64,000 bases of DNA from Ruegeria halocynthiae. Lineage in GTDB: Bacteria > Pseudomonadota > Alphaproteobacteria > Rhodobacterales > Rhodobacteraceae. Positions 34,870-43,674 of this stretch are shown here, one piece after another. The first letter of the stretch is position 1; each line of letters opens with the position of its first letter. The translations under genes and the position numbers were made by a program. The stretch is taken from contig NZ_JQEZ01000002.1 of assembly GCF_000743705.1 (NCBI RefSeq), forward strand, positions 103,250-167,249, in the 5' to 3' direction. The notes below the pieces were generated by a model. That model worked only from the letters and a program-made list of their open reading frames with translations. It searched no databases and had not been told where the DNA came from.

Positions 34870-35781
34870 GTGACCCCGCAACACAACTATCATGGTGGTT
34901 TGCAATTCGACGGTGACACCGAAGGCGCAATTGATCGTTTCGGAACGATCGTTGCCGCGACCCTGGAAGATTACGGTCACTTGGTCGAGCGTAAGACTGT
35001 GCTGAACACCACCGAGGCCAGCATCGTTTCCAGCCAGTATCTGGTGCGCCTGACGCTGGACACACATCGCGCAGAAATCACTGATCGGCATCAGCGTCTG
35101 GACCGGGCCGCCGGTCTGAAGACGGTTCAAAAGCCGCAGGTTTCCCTGCCGAAGAACCGGCTGACCATCACAATCTCACCAGTGTCCGCCCTGCTGGACG
35201 ACCGAGAGATTTCGGAACTTTTGCTGGTGGTCATCCTGTACCGCATGGTCGACATCTGCGCGATGCAACGCGTCGAATGGTTGTCGCCCAAAACAGTCCT
35301 GACGATGGAACAGTTCATGAGTGCATTCAACACTCTGACCCCCTCCAAACCAAGAGGCAGAAAACAGATATTCGAGGCAGTAACAGGCCGGTTCGCAGGC
35401 CTGGACATTCCGGAAGAAGAAGGCCTGGATGAGCCACAAGAAAAGGCGCTGAAACCAGCAGCCCGGCCGATCCAGTTGTCCGATGAACAATTGCTTAGCA
35501 TTGCTTTTCGGACAGAACCAATCGAGCAACCTGTGGATCGGGACGACACGCGCCCCCTCGAACACGAGCAACCTAGCGATATCCTGCGACTGACAAGTTG
35601 GGGATTGACGGGTGCCGTGGCCAGTGTGTCGGTTCCGATTGCGGTTTCAATGGCCGCCGTAAACCTGATCAGAGGTGAAGATTTTCGTCTGAATACTCAG
35701 GTACTTGCCTACTCCGTCGCAATCTCCGCTCTCAGCACAAGCGGGGCAATCGCCGGGGTCGCCAACGCGTTGGGCATGTAG
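34870..35781 (+). CDS. Uncharacterised protein with two C-terminal membrane helices
   Basis: A 303-residue protein that I do not recognise. Residues 1-235 are soluble and charged; two hydrophobic helices at about 240-262 and 275-300 would anchor it with the N-terminal part in the cytoplasm. The start is placed at GTG 34870 because AAAGGA lies upstream; an ATG at 34774 would add 32 residues and lacks such a site. A terminator follows. The AT-rich 34680-34860 region probably holds its promoter. Confidence 0.6.
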   Translation: MTPQHNYHGGLQFDGDTEGAIDRFGTIVAATLEDYGHLVERKTVLNTTEASIVSSQYLVRLTLDTHRAEITDRHQRLDRAAGLKTVQKPQVSLPKNRLTITISPVSALLDDREISELLLVVILYRMVDICAMQRVEWLSPKTVLTMEQFMSAFNTLTPSKPRGRKQIFEAVTGRFAGLDIPEEEGLDEPQEKALKPAARPIQLSDEQLLSIAFRTEPIEQPVDRDDTRPLEHEQPSDILRLTSWGLTGAVASVSVPIAVSMAAVNLIRGEDFRLNTQVLAYSVAISALSTSGAIAGVANALGM

Positions 35782-35809
35782 CACTAAACCAGAAGACCCT
35801 CCTTGGAGG

Positions 35810-35827
35810 CCCCGCCGTCAGGCGGGG
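35810..35827 (+). terminator. Terminator after the 34870 gene
   Basis: CCCCGCC-GTCA-GGCGGGG followed by TTTT, 29 bases past the stop. The stop codon of the convergent DUF3445 gene lies inside the loop. Confidence 0.85.
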
Positions 35828-36561
35828 TTTTCCATTTTCAGCAGACGCTCTGCCGCCAAAACATAAGTGTGGATCGAAAAGATGACCGCCTTCGTTTCAG
35901 GCAGGCGCAAAATCGTTTGCCGTTCGCTGCGCATATAGGACGCGGTTCCTGGGTCTTTGCCTTCACGAGGCTCGCTGGCGCTGCGCGGCTGATGCAGCTC
36001 GGCATCTTCGTACCATAGGGCGTTGAACCGCCACAGGGGACGCCCGGGCTGGATGCCATCAAACAACCGCTGCACGCGGCGGGCGATATTCTCGTCGTAG
36101 CTGTCCACGGGGATGTGAATATCCACCAAAGGGCGCATGAATTTCTCGGCCAACCGCCAACTGGCCGGAAAACACAAAACGGCCCCCGTCAGCACATGTT
36201 CATCGCCACGTTTTTGCAGAATGCAGATATCTTCCTGCACCAGCCGGCAAAGCGTATCCATTGGTCTGGCGCGGTCGATCTGAACCTCGCGCCCATCCGG
36301 GCGGGTCACGCTGGCAGAACATCCCGGATAGGCATGGTGCAACACAAGGTCCAACACCTCTTGCGCGGCGGGTTCGGCGCTTGGGTGCAATGCCAGAACA
36401 TCGGCACGCCGCTCTGTCAGCAAGTCCTCGCGGCGCTGCATTTGGGCCGCAAACGCATCATCGCGATGCAGCCAGACATCCATGCTGGTGGGTTGTATTC
36501 CCGGCAACGGGCGAGGGTTTAGCGGATCATAGGGGATCGCGTTCTGAAGAATAGCCGTCAT
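35818..36561 (-). CDS. DUF3445 / heme-dependent oxidative N-demethylase-like protein
   Basis: A 247-residue protein of the DUF3445 family, related to the alpha subunit of heme-dependent oxidative demethylase (HODM), which acts on dimethylamine-type substrates with a Per-Arnt-Sim-like heme fold. Recognisable parts are LPGIQPTSMDVWLHRDDAFAAQ and LCFPASWRLAEKFMRPLVDIHIPV, and the C-terminal SERQTILRLPETKAVIFSIHTY. It is divergent from dddP with a 123-base gap. Actual substrate unknown; demethylation of a nitrogen or sulfur compound is only suggested. Confidence 0.8.
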   Translation of the reverse strand: MTAILQNAIPYDPLNPRPLPGIQPTSMDVWLHRDDAFAAQMQRREDLLTERRADVLALHPSAEPAAQEVLDLVLHHAYPGCSASVTRPDGREVQIDRARPMDTLCRLVQEDICILQKRGDEHVLTGAVLCFPASWRLAEKFMRPLVDIHIPVDSYDENIARRVQRLFDGIQPGRPLWRFNALWYEDAELHQPRSASEPREGKDPGTASYMRSERQTILRLPETKAVIFSIHTYVLAAERLLKMENPA

Positions 36562-36684
36562 AATTCCGACCTAGCACCTAAGCATCGGATTGTCGGTCAA
36601 AAAGCGACGGTCTGACTGTCGCAAACCTTCAAGACGCCGCAAGGGTGATTGTTCACGCTGATAAAACAGCCAGGGAGACCAAGC

Positions 36685-38028
36685 ATGAATCAGCACTATC
36701 GGGATGGCCGCAAAATCGACCCGACCAAAGGCGCAACGCTTGGAGACGGAACGCCAAACCAGAATGACCGGATTGAGATCGGCCCCACGCAGCTGGCCTT
36801 TGCCGAATGGGAAAAGGCCGGGCTGATCCTGCCCGATCTCGCGCGGATGCGGGAACACAGGTGGAAACAGCTGACACAGGCGATCGTCGACCGGGGTTAT
36901 GGCGGGCTTTTGATGTTTGATCCGTTGAACATCCGATACGCCACCGACAGCACCAACATGCAGCTTTGGAACACCCATAACCCGTTTCGCGCGGTGCTGC
37001 TGTGCCCGGATGGGTACATGGTGATCTGGGACTATAAGAACTCTCCCTTCCTGTCCAAATTCAACCCGCTGGTGCGGGAACAACGCTCGGGCGCGGACCT
37101 GTTTTACTTCGACCGGGGCGACAAGGTGGATGTGGCCGCCGATGTGTTCTCGAACGAGGTGCGGGTGCTGATCGACGAGCACGGCGGCGGCAACAACCGG
37201 CTGGCCGTCGACAAAATCATGCTGCACGGTCTGCGCGCGCTTGAGGCGCAGGGGTTCGAGATCATGGAAGGCGAAGAGGCCACCGAAAAGACCCGCGCGA
37301 TCAAAGGCCCGGACGAGATTCTGGCCATGCGCTGCGCCAGCCACGCCTGCGAAACCGCCGTGGCTGAAATGGAGAATTTCGCCCGCGCCAATGTGGGTGA
37401 TGGTAAGACGTCCGAAGATGACATCTGGGCCGTTCTTCATGCGGAAAACATCCGTCGTGGTGGCGAATGGATCGAAACCCGTCTGTTGGCTTCGGGGCAG
37501 CGCACCAATCCGTGGTTTCAGGAATGCGGCCCCCGGATCACGCAGCAGAACGAAATCGTTGCCTTTGACACGGATCTGATCGGGTCCTACGGAATCTGCA
37601 TCGACATTTCGCGCACCTGGTGGATCGGTGACGAGAAACCCCGCCCGGACATGATCTATGCCATGCAGCACGCGCACGAACATATCATGACCAACATGGA
37701 AATGCTGAAGCCCGGCGTGATGATCCCCGAGCTGACAGCCAACGCGCATAAGCTGGACGACAAGTTCATGGCGCAAAAATACGGCTGCCTGATGCACGGC
37801 GTGGGCCTGTGCGATGAATGGCCTCTTGTCGCCCATCCGGACAAGGCGGTTGCCGGGGCGCATGATTACCCGCTTGAACCCGGCATGGTCCTGTGCGTCG
37901 AGGCCTGCGTCGGCGAAGTCGGTGGCGATTTTTCAATCAAACTCGAAGATCAGGTGCTGATCACCGAGGACGGCTATGAAAACCTCACCACCTATTCGTT
38001 CGATCCGCAGTTGATGGGGATGGCCTAA
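36685..38028 (+). CDS. dddP: Dimethylsulfoniopropionate (DMSP) lyase DddP
   Basis: A 447-residue member of the M24 peptidase-like family that cleaves DMSP to dimethyl sulfide and acrylate. All six metal ligands known for DddP are in place: D295, D297, D307, H371, E406 and E421. The N-terminus MNQHYRDGRKIDPTKG and the WNTHNPFRAVLL and FDTDLIGSYGICIDISR blocks are DddP-specific, so this is not a generic Xaa-Pro peptidase. GGGAGA lies about 6 bases before the ATG at 36685. No dmd genes are near; a DUF3445 gene is divergent. Confidence 0.95.
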   Translation: MNQHYRDGRKIDPTKGATLGDGTPNQNDRIEIGPTQLAFAEWEKAGLILPDLARMREHRWKQLTQAIVDRGYGGLLMFDPLNIRYATDSTNMQLWNTHNPFRAVLLCPDGYMVIWDYKNSPFLSKFNPLVREQRSGADLFYFDRGDKVDVAADVFSNEVRVLIDEHGGGNNRLAVDKIMLHGLRALEAQGFEIMEGEEATEKTRAIKGPDEILAMRCASHACETAVAEMENFARANVGDGKTSEDDIWAVLHAENIRRGGEWIETRLLASGQRTNPWFQECGPRITQQNEIVAFDTDLIGSYGICIDISRTWWIGDEKPRPDMIYAMQHAHEHIMTNMEMLKPGVMIPELTANAHKLDDKFMAQKYGCLMHGVGLCDEWPLVAHPDKAVAGAHDYPLEPGMVLCVEACVGEVGGDFSIKLEDQVLITEDGYENLTTYSFDPQLMGMA

Positions 38029-38032
38029 AAGC

Positions 38033-38227
38033 TCAATTCGCCCAGTGCGACCGTCGGACATTGCCGTGCCAGTCTTCGGACGCGGCTACGCTTGCGTCCG
38101 GCGGGGTCACGCCCTGCGATGGCCAGTTCTGTCCTAGTGCAAAGCCGATAACTCCGGTCAGTAGGATTGCGGCCAGAAATTCCGGACGAATAATCGCGAT
38201 GCGGGGCGCTGAAGTCAGATGTGCCAT
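38033..38227 (-). CDS. Small single-helix membrane protein
   Basis: A 64-residue protein, too small to classify. One hydrophobic helix at about 15-34 (EFLAAILLTGVIGFALGQNW) is followed by a short polar tail with one His near residue 54. GGAGGG lies 5 bases before the ATG, which strongly supports translation. It is convergent with dddP, separated by only 4 bases. Function unknown. Confidence 0.68.
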   Translation of the reverse strand: MAHLTSAPRIAIIRPEFLAAILLTGVIGFALGQNWPSQGVTPPDASVAASEDWHGNVRRSHWAN

Positions 38228-38470
38228 GAAACCCTCCGAGGTTGAAAGTTACGCTGGCCTATAGATGAGGGCGCTCATTAAATTAGTAAAACGAATATTT
38301 ATTTGAATACTTATCACAAAAAATGAACCGTCAAAAATTGCGACCCGCACGTTTATTCATTTGGGATGGCTATCCTTTTCTCACCTTCCCGTGACGCTTC
38401 TTACATTGGGGTTGAGCAACCTGCCGGATGCACTCAGTATTAGTCTCAATCCCAGATATAAGGAACTGCC

Positions 38471-39685
38471 ATGCCCACGGAACGCATTACCTTTGCCGGT
38501 CATGACGGCAACCAATTGGCCGCGCGCCTTGATCTTCCGGATGGGCCAGTGCTGGCGACCGCGTTGTTTGCGCATTGCTTTACCTGTTCCAAGGACATTC
38601 CGGCCGCGCGCCGCATCGCGGCGCGGCTGGCGGCGATGGGTATTGCCGTTCTGCGGTTTGATTTCACCGGGTTGGGCCATTCCGGCGGCGAGTTCGCCAA
38701 TACGACCTTTACCTCGAATGTCGAGGATCTGATCGCCGCATCACATTATCTTGCCGGGCGGAAAATGGCCCCGGCCCTGCTGATCGGGCATTCGCTTGGC
38801 GGGGCGGCAGTTCTGCGCGCACGCGCGGGCATTCCCAGCGTCAAGGCCGTCGTTACTCTGGGTGCGCCGTCCGATCCGGGGCATGTCTCGCACCACTTTG
38901 AGGACGCCCTGCCCGAGATCGAACAGGAAGGCTCGGCCGAGGTCACACTGGGCGGCCGTCCCTTTCGGATTGGCAAGGCATTTGTGGATGACATTTCGGA
39001 ATCCGCGCTGGCCCCGGCGATTGCCGATCTAAAGGCCGCGCTGCTGATCCTGCATGCGCCGCTGGATGAAACCGTCAGTATCGACAACGCCAGCACGATC
39101 TTTCTGGCTGCCAAACACCCCAAAAGCTTTGTGACGCTGGACGATGCCGATCACCTGATCACACGCGCGCAAGACGCTGAATACGCTGCGGATGTGATCT
39201 CGGCCTGGGTTACCAGATACGTCACTCTTTGCCCGCCTGCCCCGCCCCCCGGCGCGCCCGAAGGCGTGGTGCGTGTGACAGAGGCCGATCAGGCTGGCTT
39301 TCTTCAGGACATACAGTCAGGCCCCCGGCATCATGCAGTTGCTGATGAACCGGCCTCATACGGGGGCACGGACAGGGGGATGTCGCCTTATGGGTTTGTG
39401 TCGTCCGGTCTGGGGGCGTGCACGTCGATGACGATCCGCATGTATGCGCGGCGGAAAAGATGGCCCCTGACCGGCATCACCGTTGATGTGTGCCACAACA
39501 AGGTCCACGCACAGGACGCAGGGCTGGTCAGTGACGGCAAAGTCGATCTGTTCCGGCGCAAGATCCGGCTGGAGGGCCCACTGGATCAGGAACAACGCGA
39601 CCGGCTGCTGGAAATAGCCGACAAGTGCCCCGTGCACCGAACCCTGGAAGGGTCAGCCCAGATCACAACGGAACTGCTGGCCTGA
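38471..39685 (+). CDS. Bifunctional alpha/beta hydrolase-OsmC fusion
   Basis: A 404-residue fusion. Residues 1-250 are an alpha/beta hydrolase with the catalytic triad S108 (GHSLGG), D199 and H228. Residues about 265-404 are an OsmC-like domain with the two reactive cysteines C317 (GLGACTSM) and C386 (DKCPVHRTLE), which reduce organic peroxides in this family. A proline-rich linker joins them. AAGGAA lies 6 bases upstream. The fusion is known in other proteobacteria and suggests hydrolysis and detoxification of peroxidised lipids or esters; the substrate is unknown. Confidence 0.93.
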   Translation: MPTERITFAGHDGNQLAARLDLPDGPVLATALFAHCFTCSKDIPAARRIAARLAAMGIAVLRFDFTGLGHSGGEFANTTFTSNVEDLIAASHYLAGRKMAPALLIGHSLGGAAVLRARAGIPSVKAVVTLGAPSDPGHVSHHFEDALPEIEQEGSAEVTLGGRPFRIGKAFVDDISESALAPAIADLKAALLILHAPLDETVSIDNASTIFLAAKHPKSFVTLDDADHLITRAQDAEYAADVISAWVTRYVTLCPPAPPPGAPEGVVRVTEADQAGFLQDIQSGPRHHAVADEPASYGGTDRGMSPYGFVSSGLGACTSMTIRMYARRKRWPLTGITVDVCHNKVHAQDAGLVSDGKVDLFRRKIRLEGPLDQEQRDRLLEIADKCPVHRTLEGSAQITTELLA

Positions 39686-39707
39686 CCCTCAAGTCGTTCG
39701 AATCCCC

Positions 39708-40034
39708 TCAACGCCGACGCGGCGCTGGACGGTGGATCGGCGGTCTGGCAGCAGGCGGGCGCGCAACGGGTGGGCGCGGACGTGCCGGTGGCTTGGCCAC
39801 TGGCGGTCTGGGCCGAGCCGGTGGCTTGGCTATGGGCGGATTGGGCCGGATTGGCCTGTCCACATCAATGTCGACGTCGACATCATGGTAGTAATCGTTC
39901 CACAGCATCGAGTCATAGAACGGGTCATACCCGTACCCAACGCCAACGGTCACACCGTCACAAGCGGGCAGGGTCAGCCCAGCCGCGCCAAGCCCCAGCG
40001 CCAGAACCGTTCGTTTTGCAAATTTCCGGGTCAT
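39708..40034 (-). CDS. Proline-rich putative lipoprotein with tandem repeats
   Basis: A 108-residue protein. A hydrophobic start ends in LTLPAC (lipobox, Cys25), so it is probably lipid-anchored. The mature part has an alternating acidic stretch (DVDVDIDVD, about 51-59) and then a proline/arginine-rich tail built of an 11-residue unit (PPARPRPPVAK) repeated about twice and degenerate copies. It could be a periplasm-spanning or cell-wall-contacting tail. Codon bias fits the neighbours. No domain recognised. Confidence 0.7.
   Translation of the reverse strand: MTRKFAKRTVLALGLGAAGLTLPACDGVTVGVGYGYDPFYDSMLWNDYYHDVDVDIDVDRPIRPNPPIAKPPARPRPPVAKPPARPRPPVARPPAARPPIHRPAPRRR
39770..39840 (-). repeat. 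33-base tandem repeat encoding PPARPRPPVA(K/R)
   Basis: Two near-identical copies of a 33-base unit, with partial flanking copies, in the C-terminal part of the proline-rich lipoprotein. The unit encodes 11 residues, so copy-number change would keep the frame. Confidence 0.7.
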
Positions 40035-40044
40035 CCGCGCCTCC

Positions 40045-40602
40045 TTACTGTGCGGATCGGAACGACGCGAATACGGCGTTCAGATCGGCCACATAGGCAG
40101 GGTCCGCGCCGTTGCGCAGGATCGCAACCGCGACAGCAACACGATTGCGCGGCAAGTCAATCACCGTTGCGGTAAAATTCACGCCGCGCCCGTCCCGATT
40201 GCCGGTCCCGCGAATGACACGCGCGGGCAATCCACCAATACGCGTGTCGGTTGTTCCGGTAACCGTCGGGTCCTGGACCAGAAACTTGTCTAGGTCCCGA
40301 AGGTAATTCAGCCCGCCTTCGATCGAAGCCACCCCCGCAGGCGATACAAACCCGATCCAGACATTGTCATCGGTCACAGGCCGCACGCCCATGACACGGG
40401 CGACCGCGCGGGCGTCGCCCAGTTCCGTATCCTCAATCTCGCGCGGGCCACCCGTGCGCAAGGCCCAGAAGTCGGGCACCGAAAAGCTGAACAGCGCGCG
40501 CCCCGCGTCCGTATATGTGACCGGCGTTTCGGCCGAGGCCGAAGCGGCCCCCATCCACAACGCCACACAAAAGGGCAGCGCAGAACCTATTGAAATACGC
40601 AT
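40045..40602 (-). CDS. Secreted protein of unknown function
   Basis: A 185-residue protein with a signal peptide ending near residue 24 (SASAE). The mature domain has beta-rich blocks (GRALFSFSVPDFWALRTGG, VWIGFVSPAGVASIEGGL, and GVNFTATVIDLPRNRVAVAVAI) reminiscent of the many periplasmic proteins with a PsbP/Mog1-like sandwich, but I do not recognise it with certainty. It precedes the proline-rich lipoprotein by 10 bases, so they are probably co-transcribed. Confidence 0.65.
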   Translation of the reverse strand: MRISIGSALPFCVALWMGAASASAETPVTYTDAGRALFSFSVPDFWALRTGGPREIEDTELGDARAVARVMGVRPVTDDNVWIGFVSPAGVASIEGGLNYLRDLDKFLVQDPTVTGTTDTRIGGLPARVIRGTGNRDGRGVNFTATVIDLPRNRVAVAVAILRNGADPAYVADLNAVFASFRSAQ

Positions 40603-40689
40603 ATCTTAATAACCTGTTGTTTCTGTGGCTACAGATTGAACCGTGCTGGCGGGATTTGTCCAGTATCTCGCGGTGGCGGCCACAAAAAA

Positions 40690-40717
40690 CCCGCGCCTGG
40701 ATCTCTCCGGGCGCGGG
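40690..40717 (-). terminator. Terminator of bioY
   Basis: CCCGCGCC and GGCGCGGG make an 8-base stem around a 12-base loop. On the minus strand it is followed by TTTTTTG, 25 bases past the bioY stop. Confidence 0.85.
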
Positions 40718-40742
40718 CGGGTAATTTCGGAATTTCTGGAAA

Positions 40743-41330
40743 TCAGGTGCGGGCGTCGCCCACCAGTTTCCACAGCGCGGGGATCAGCAAAGCAGCCAGA
40801 GCCAGCTTGATCGCATCACCAACCAGAAACGGTGTCAAACCCCATTCCAGGATCGGCTTGTCCCAGCCGAACAACTGGCCCAGCCACAGCAGGCCCGGCA
40901 CATAGATCAGGACGTTCGCCAGAACCAATGCCAGCGCCATCTTACCGACCGAGCGGTCCCAGCCGCGCGCAGCCAACGTCCCCAGCGTGATTGTGGCCAG
41001 AACATAGCCAACCAGATAGCCACCGGTGCCACCCATCATATATGTCAGGCCGAATTTTTCGGCTGAAGAACCGGCAAACACGTCAAAGCCCAACGCCCCA
41101 ACCAGCAGATAGCCCAGCATCGTGACCAGACCCAGACGCGCACCATATGCGGTGCCGATGGTCAGAACGGCAAAGGTGCCCATGGTGATCGGAACCGGCC
41201 ACATCGGCACTTTGATTTTTGCGGCAATTGCCAGCGCGACGATACCCAGCGCCACCAGAACCACCTGCTTGACGCGCAGCGCTGTTCCCTCACGCGGGCC
41301 AAAGGCATTGGCCAAAACACTTGCATTCAT
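40743..41330 (-). CDS. bioY: Biotin transporter substrate-binding component BioY
   Basis: A 195-residue membrane protein with about six helices. BioY is the biotin-binding S component of an ECF transporter and can act alone in some alphaproteobacteria. It has KVPMWPVPITMGTFAVLTIG (the family hallmark), YLLVGALGFDVFAG and GGYLVGYVLA. GGAGAAG lies 6-9 bases before the ATG at 41330. No bioMN genes are in the window; no BioR-type operator (TTATCTATAA-like) was seen upstream. Confidence 0.93.
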   Translation of the reverse strand: MNASVLANAFGPREGTALRVKQVVLVALGIVALAIAAKIKVPMWPVPITMGTFAVLTIGTAYGARLGLVTMLGYLLVGALGFDVFAGSSAEKFGLTYMMGGTGGYLVGYVLATITLGTLAARGWDRSVGKMALALVLANVLIYVPGLLWLGQLFGWDKPILEWGLTPFLVGDAIKLALAALLIPALWKLVGDART

Positions 41331-41406
41331 TTTAACTTCTCCCAAATCGGATCGAGACTTTGCATCAGCAATGCCCTGTCCCGTCTAACGCTGCAAGATG
41401 ATTACG

Positions 41407-41829
41407 CTATCGAAGGGCGTATTCCGTGTCCATTTCGTACGATTTTCGGGGTCCTGCCACGGTCCAGCGGACACTCCAGCGCGGCCAGCCCGAAAAATCG
41501 TAGGCCGCGTCATAGCTGTCAGGCGGGCAATCGTGATGATCGGATGCCTGCGGCAAACCCAGTTTCAACGCATGAAAATATTTGCCGTCCTCAAAGTGAA
41601 CCGCCACGAAATCCCCGCCATCGCGCCAAATATACCTGCGCGTCCCTTTCATCGCTGGCTGGTCAGGAATGCGCAGCGTGACCTGTTCATCATAGATCAG
41701 ACCGTCCTTGGCCCGGTGCAACTGCGCCTCGCCATCGGCCTGAACGACCCGCCCGGCGTGTGCATCCCGGATGGTGCGGCGCAGGCTCCAGCGGCCTTCA
41801 AAATCGGCAAGGCAGTGGGGGAGGTTCAT
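41407..41829 (-). CDS. DUF6314-family protein
   Basis: A 140-residue protein matching DUF6314 by its opening LADFEGRWSLRRTI and the central DEQVTLRIPDQPAMKGTRRYIWRD and FHALKLGLPQASDHHDCPPDSYDA. The fold is likely a small beta-barrel. Its role is unknown. It overlaps the next upstream gene by 4 bases (ATGA), so the two secreted or cytosolic proteins are co-translated. Confidence 0.75.
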   Translation of the reverse strand: MNLPHCLADFEGRWSLRRTIRDAHAGRVVQADGEAQLHRAKDGLIYDEQVTLRIPDQPAMKGTRRYIWRDGGDFVAVHFEDGKYFHALKLGLPQASDHHDCPPDSYDAAYDFSGWPRWSVRWTVAGPRKSYEMDTEYALR

Positions 41830-42158
41830 TCGGCGTAGGTTCCCTCGGTGATCCCGCCGTTGTCATCGACAAACCGGATCACCCTGCCCTCTTGCATCAC
41901 GTCGTAACACGCCCACAGATCGGACGGCGGCCAAAGCGAGCAATACCGGTCCTCGCGCACGCTCCAGCGGCCTGAACTGGGGCGCCCTGAAAAATACTGC
42001 GTCAGCATGGTATCGTCGAAGGTCTGCCAGACGCCCTTGCCATAGTCGAGCTTTTGACCTGACAAAGCAGTCAGAATCTGATCGCCGGTCAGTTGGCGGA
42101 ACTCTTCTGCCGCCAGAAATCCGGGCCAGAGGGTTAAAATCAGGGCAAACCGTCTCAT
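41826..42158 (-). CDS. Secreted protein of unknown function
   Basis: A 110-residue protein with a signal peptide ending near residue 17 (FLAAEE). The mature part has FRQLTGDQILTALSGQKLDYG and a Cys pair (YCSLWPPSDLWAC) that could form a disulfide, with small motifs typical of roseobacter periplasmic proteins. Not recognised. It is in one unit with the DUF6314 gene and divergent from purB, 88 bases away. Confidence 0.68.
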   Translation of the reverse strand: MRRFALILTLWPGFLAAEEFRQLTGDQILTALSGQKLDYGKGVWQTFDDTMLTQYFSGRPSSGRWSVREDRYCSLWPPSDLWACYDVMQEGRVIRFVDDNGGITEGTYAE

Positions 42159-42246
42159 TCCTGCACTCGTGCCTTGTTCCCTTGTGCGGGTGGGTTTAAA
42201 CCCCGCGCCAACGCCTCATCCCAACCATAAAAAGGTGCCGCTGCCA

Positions 42247-43551
42247 ATGATTCCACGTTACTCCCGCCCCGACATGGTCGCCATCTGGTCGCCCGAGACC
42301 AAGTTCCGCATCTGGTACGAGATCGAGGCCCATGCCTGTGACGCCATGGCCGATCTGGGCGTGATCCCGCGTGAAAACGCCGATGCCGTTTGGAAAGCCA
42401 AGGATGTCGAGTTTGACGTGGCCCGCATTGACGAGATCGAAGCCGTCACCAAGCACGACGTCATCGCCTTTCTGACCCATCTGGCGGAACACATCGGCAG
42501 CGACGAGGCCCGGTTCGTGCATCAGGGCATGACCAGCTCGGACGTTCTGGACACTTGCTTTAACGTGCAGCTGACGCGTGCCGCCGACATCCTGATTGCC
42601 GACCTCGAAGGTCTGCTGGCCGCCCTCAAGCGCCGCGCCATCGAACATAAGGACACCGTCCGCATCGGCCGCAGCCACGGCATCCATGCCGAGCCCACAA
42701 CCATGGGGCTGACATTCGCGCGCTTCTATGCCGAGATGGACCGCAATCTGTCCCGGATGCGCGACGCCCGGGCCGAGATTGCAACTGGCGCGATCAGCGG
42801 CGCAGTCGGCACCTTTGCAAATATCGACCCGCAGATCGAAGAACATGTCTGCGACAAGCTGGGTCTGGTCCCCGAACCGATCAGCACGCAGGTCATCCCT
42901 CGTGACCGCCACGCGGCGTTTTTCGCAACGTTGGGCGTTATTTCCAGCAGCATCGAAAACATCGCCATCGAAATCCGCCACATGCAGCGGACCGAGGTTC
43001 TGGAGGCCGAAGAGTTCTTTTCAAAAGGTCAAAAAGGCTCGTCGGCAATGCCGCACAAACGCAACCCGGTTCTGACCGAAAACCTGACCGGTCTGGCCCG
43101 TCTGGTGCGTATGGCCGTTGTACCCGCGCTAGAGAACGTGGCCCTGTGGCACGAGCGTGACATCTCGCATTCATCCGTTGAACGCAACATCGGCCCCGAC
43201 GCCACCATAACGCTGGACTTTGCCCTGTCTCGCCTGACCAGCGTGATCGACAAGCTGGTCGTCTACCCCGACAACATGCTGGCCAACATGAACAAGTTCC
43301 GCGGTCTGGTCATGAGCCAGCGCGTGCTGCTAGCCCTGACGCAGGCCGGTGTCAGCCGCGAAGACGCGTACCGTCTGGTACAGCGCAACGCGATGAAAGT
43401 TTGGGAAGAAGGCAAGGACTTTAAGACCGAACTGCTGGGCGATGCCGATGTGACTGCCGCGCTGAGCGCGGAAGAGATCGAAGAGAAATTCGACCTCGGC
43501 TATCACACCAAACATGTCGACACCATTTTTGCACGCGTGTTTGGCGAGTAA
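42247..43551 (+). CDS. purB: Adenylosuccinate lyase
   Basis: A 434-residue lyase of purine synthesis that acts on SAICAR and adenylosuccinate. Family signatures: TSSDVLDTC (about 97-105), RSHGIHAEPTTMGL with a catalytic-type His, and the mobile signature GSSAMPHKRNPV. The start at 42247 gives MIPRYSRPDMVAIW, usual for PurB; AAGGTG lies about 10 bases upstream. A terminator follows. Confidence 0.97.
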   Translation: MIPRYSRPDMVAIWSPETKFRIWYEIEAHACDAMADLGVIPRENADAVWKAKDVEFDVARIDEIEAVTKHDVIAFLTHLAEHIGSDEARFVHQGMTSSDVLDTCFNVQLTRAADILIADLEGLLAALKRRAIEHKDTVRIGRSHGIHAEPTTMGLTFARFYAEMDRNLSRMRDARAEIATGAISGAVGTFANIDPQIEEHVCDKLGLVPEPISTQVIPRDRHAAFFATLGVISSSIENIAIEIRHMQRTEVLEAEEFFSKGQKGSSAMPHKRNPVLTENLTGLARLVRMAVVPALENVALWHERDISHSSVERNIGPDATITLDFALSRLTSVIDKLVVYPDNMLANMNKFRGLVMSQRVLLALTQAGVSREDAYRLVQRNAMKVWEEGKDFKTELLGDADVTAALSAEEIEEKFDLGYHTKHVDTIFARVFGE

Positions 43552-43576
43552 TCTGCCCATCCGCAAATGATTGCCG

Positions 43577-43607
43577 ATGCCCGGGCTGCCACGTGCAGTC
43601 CGGGCAT
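43577..43607 (+). terminator. Terminator of purB
   Basis: ATGCCCGG/CCGGGCAT with an inner CTGC/GCAG stem and loop CACGT, separated by one unpaired base on each side. TGTTCTTTT follows. Confidence 0.8.
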
Positions 43608-43674
43608 TGTTCTTTTGCCACAACGACTGAAACGGGCTATGCTGCCGGGGCATTTTCCGCAAAGGAGAGACGCA

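Noticed and set aside
41331..41406. BioR operator upstream of bioY
   Set aside because: No TTATCTATAA-like sequence was found in the gap.
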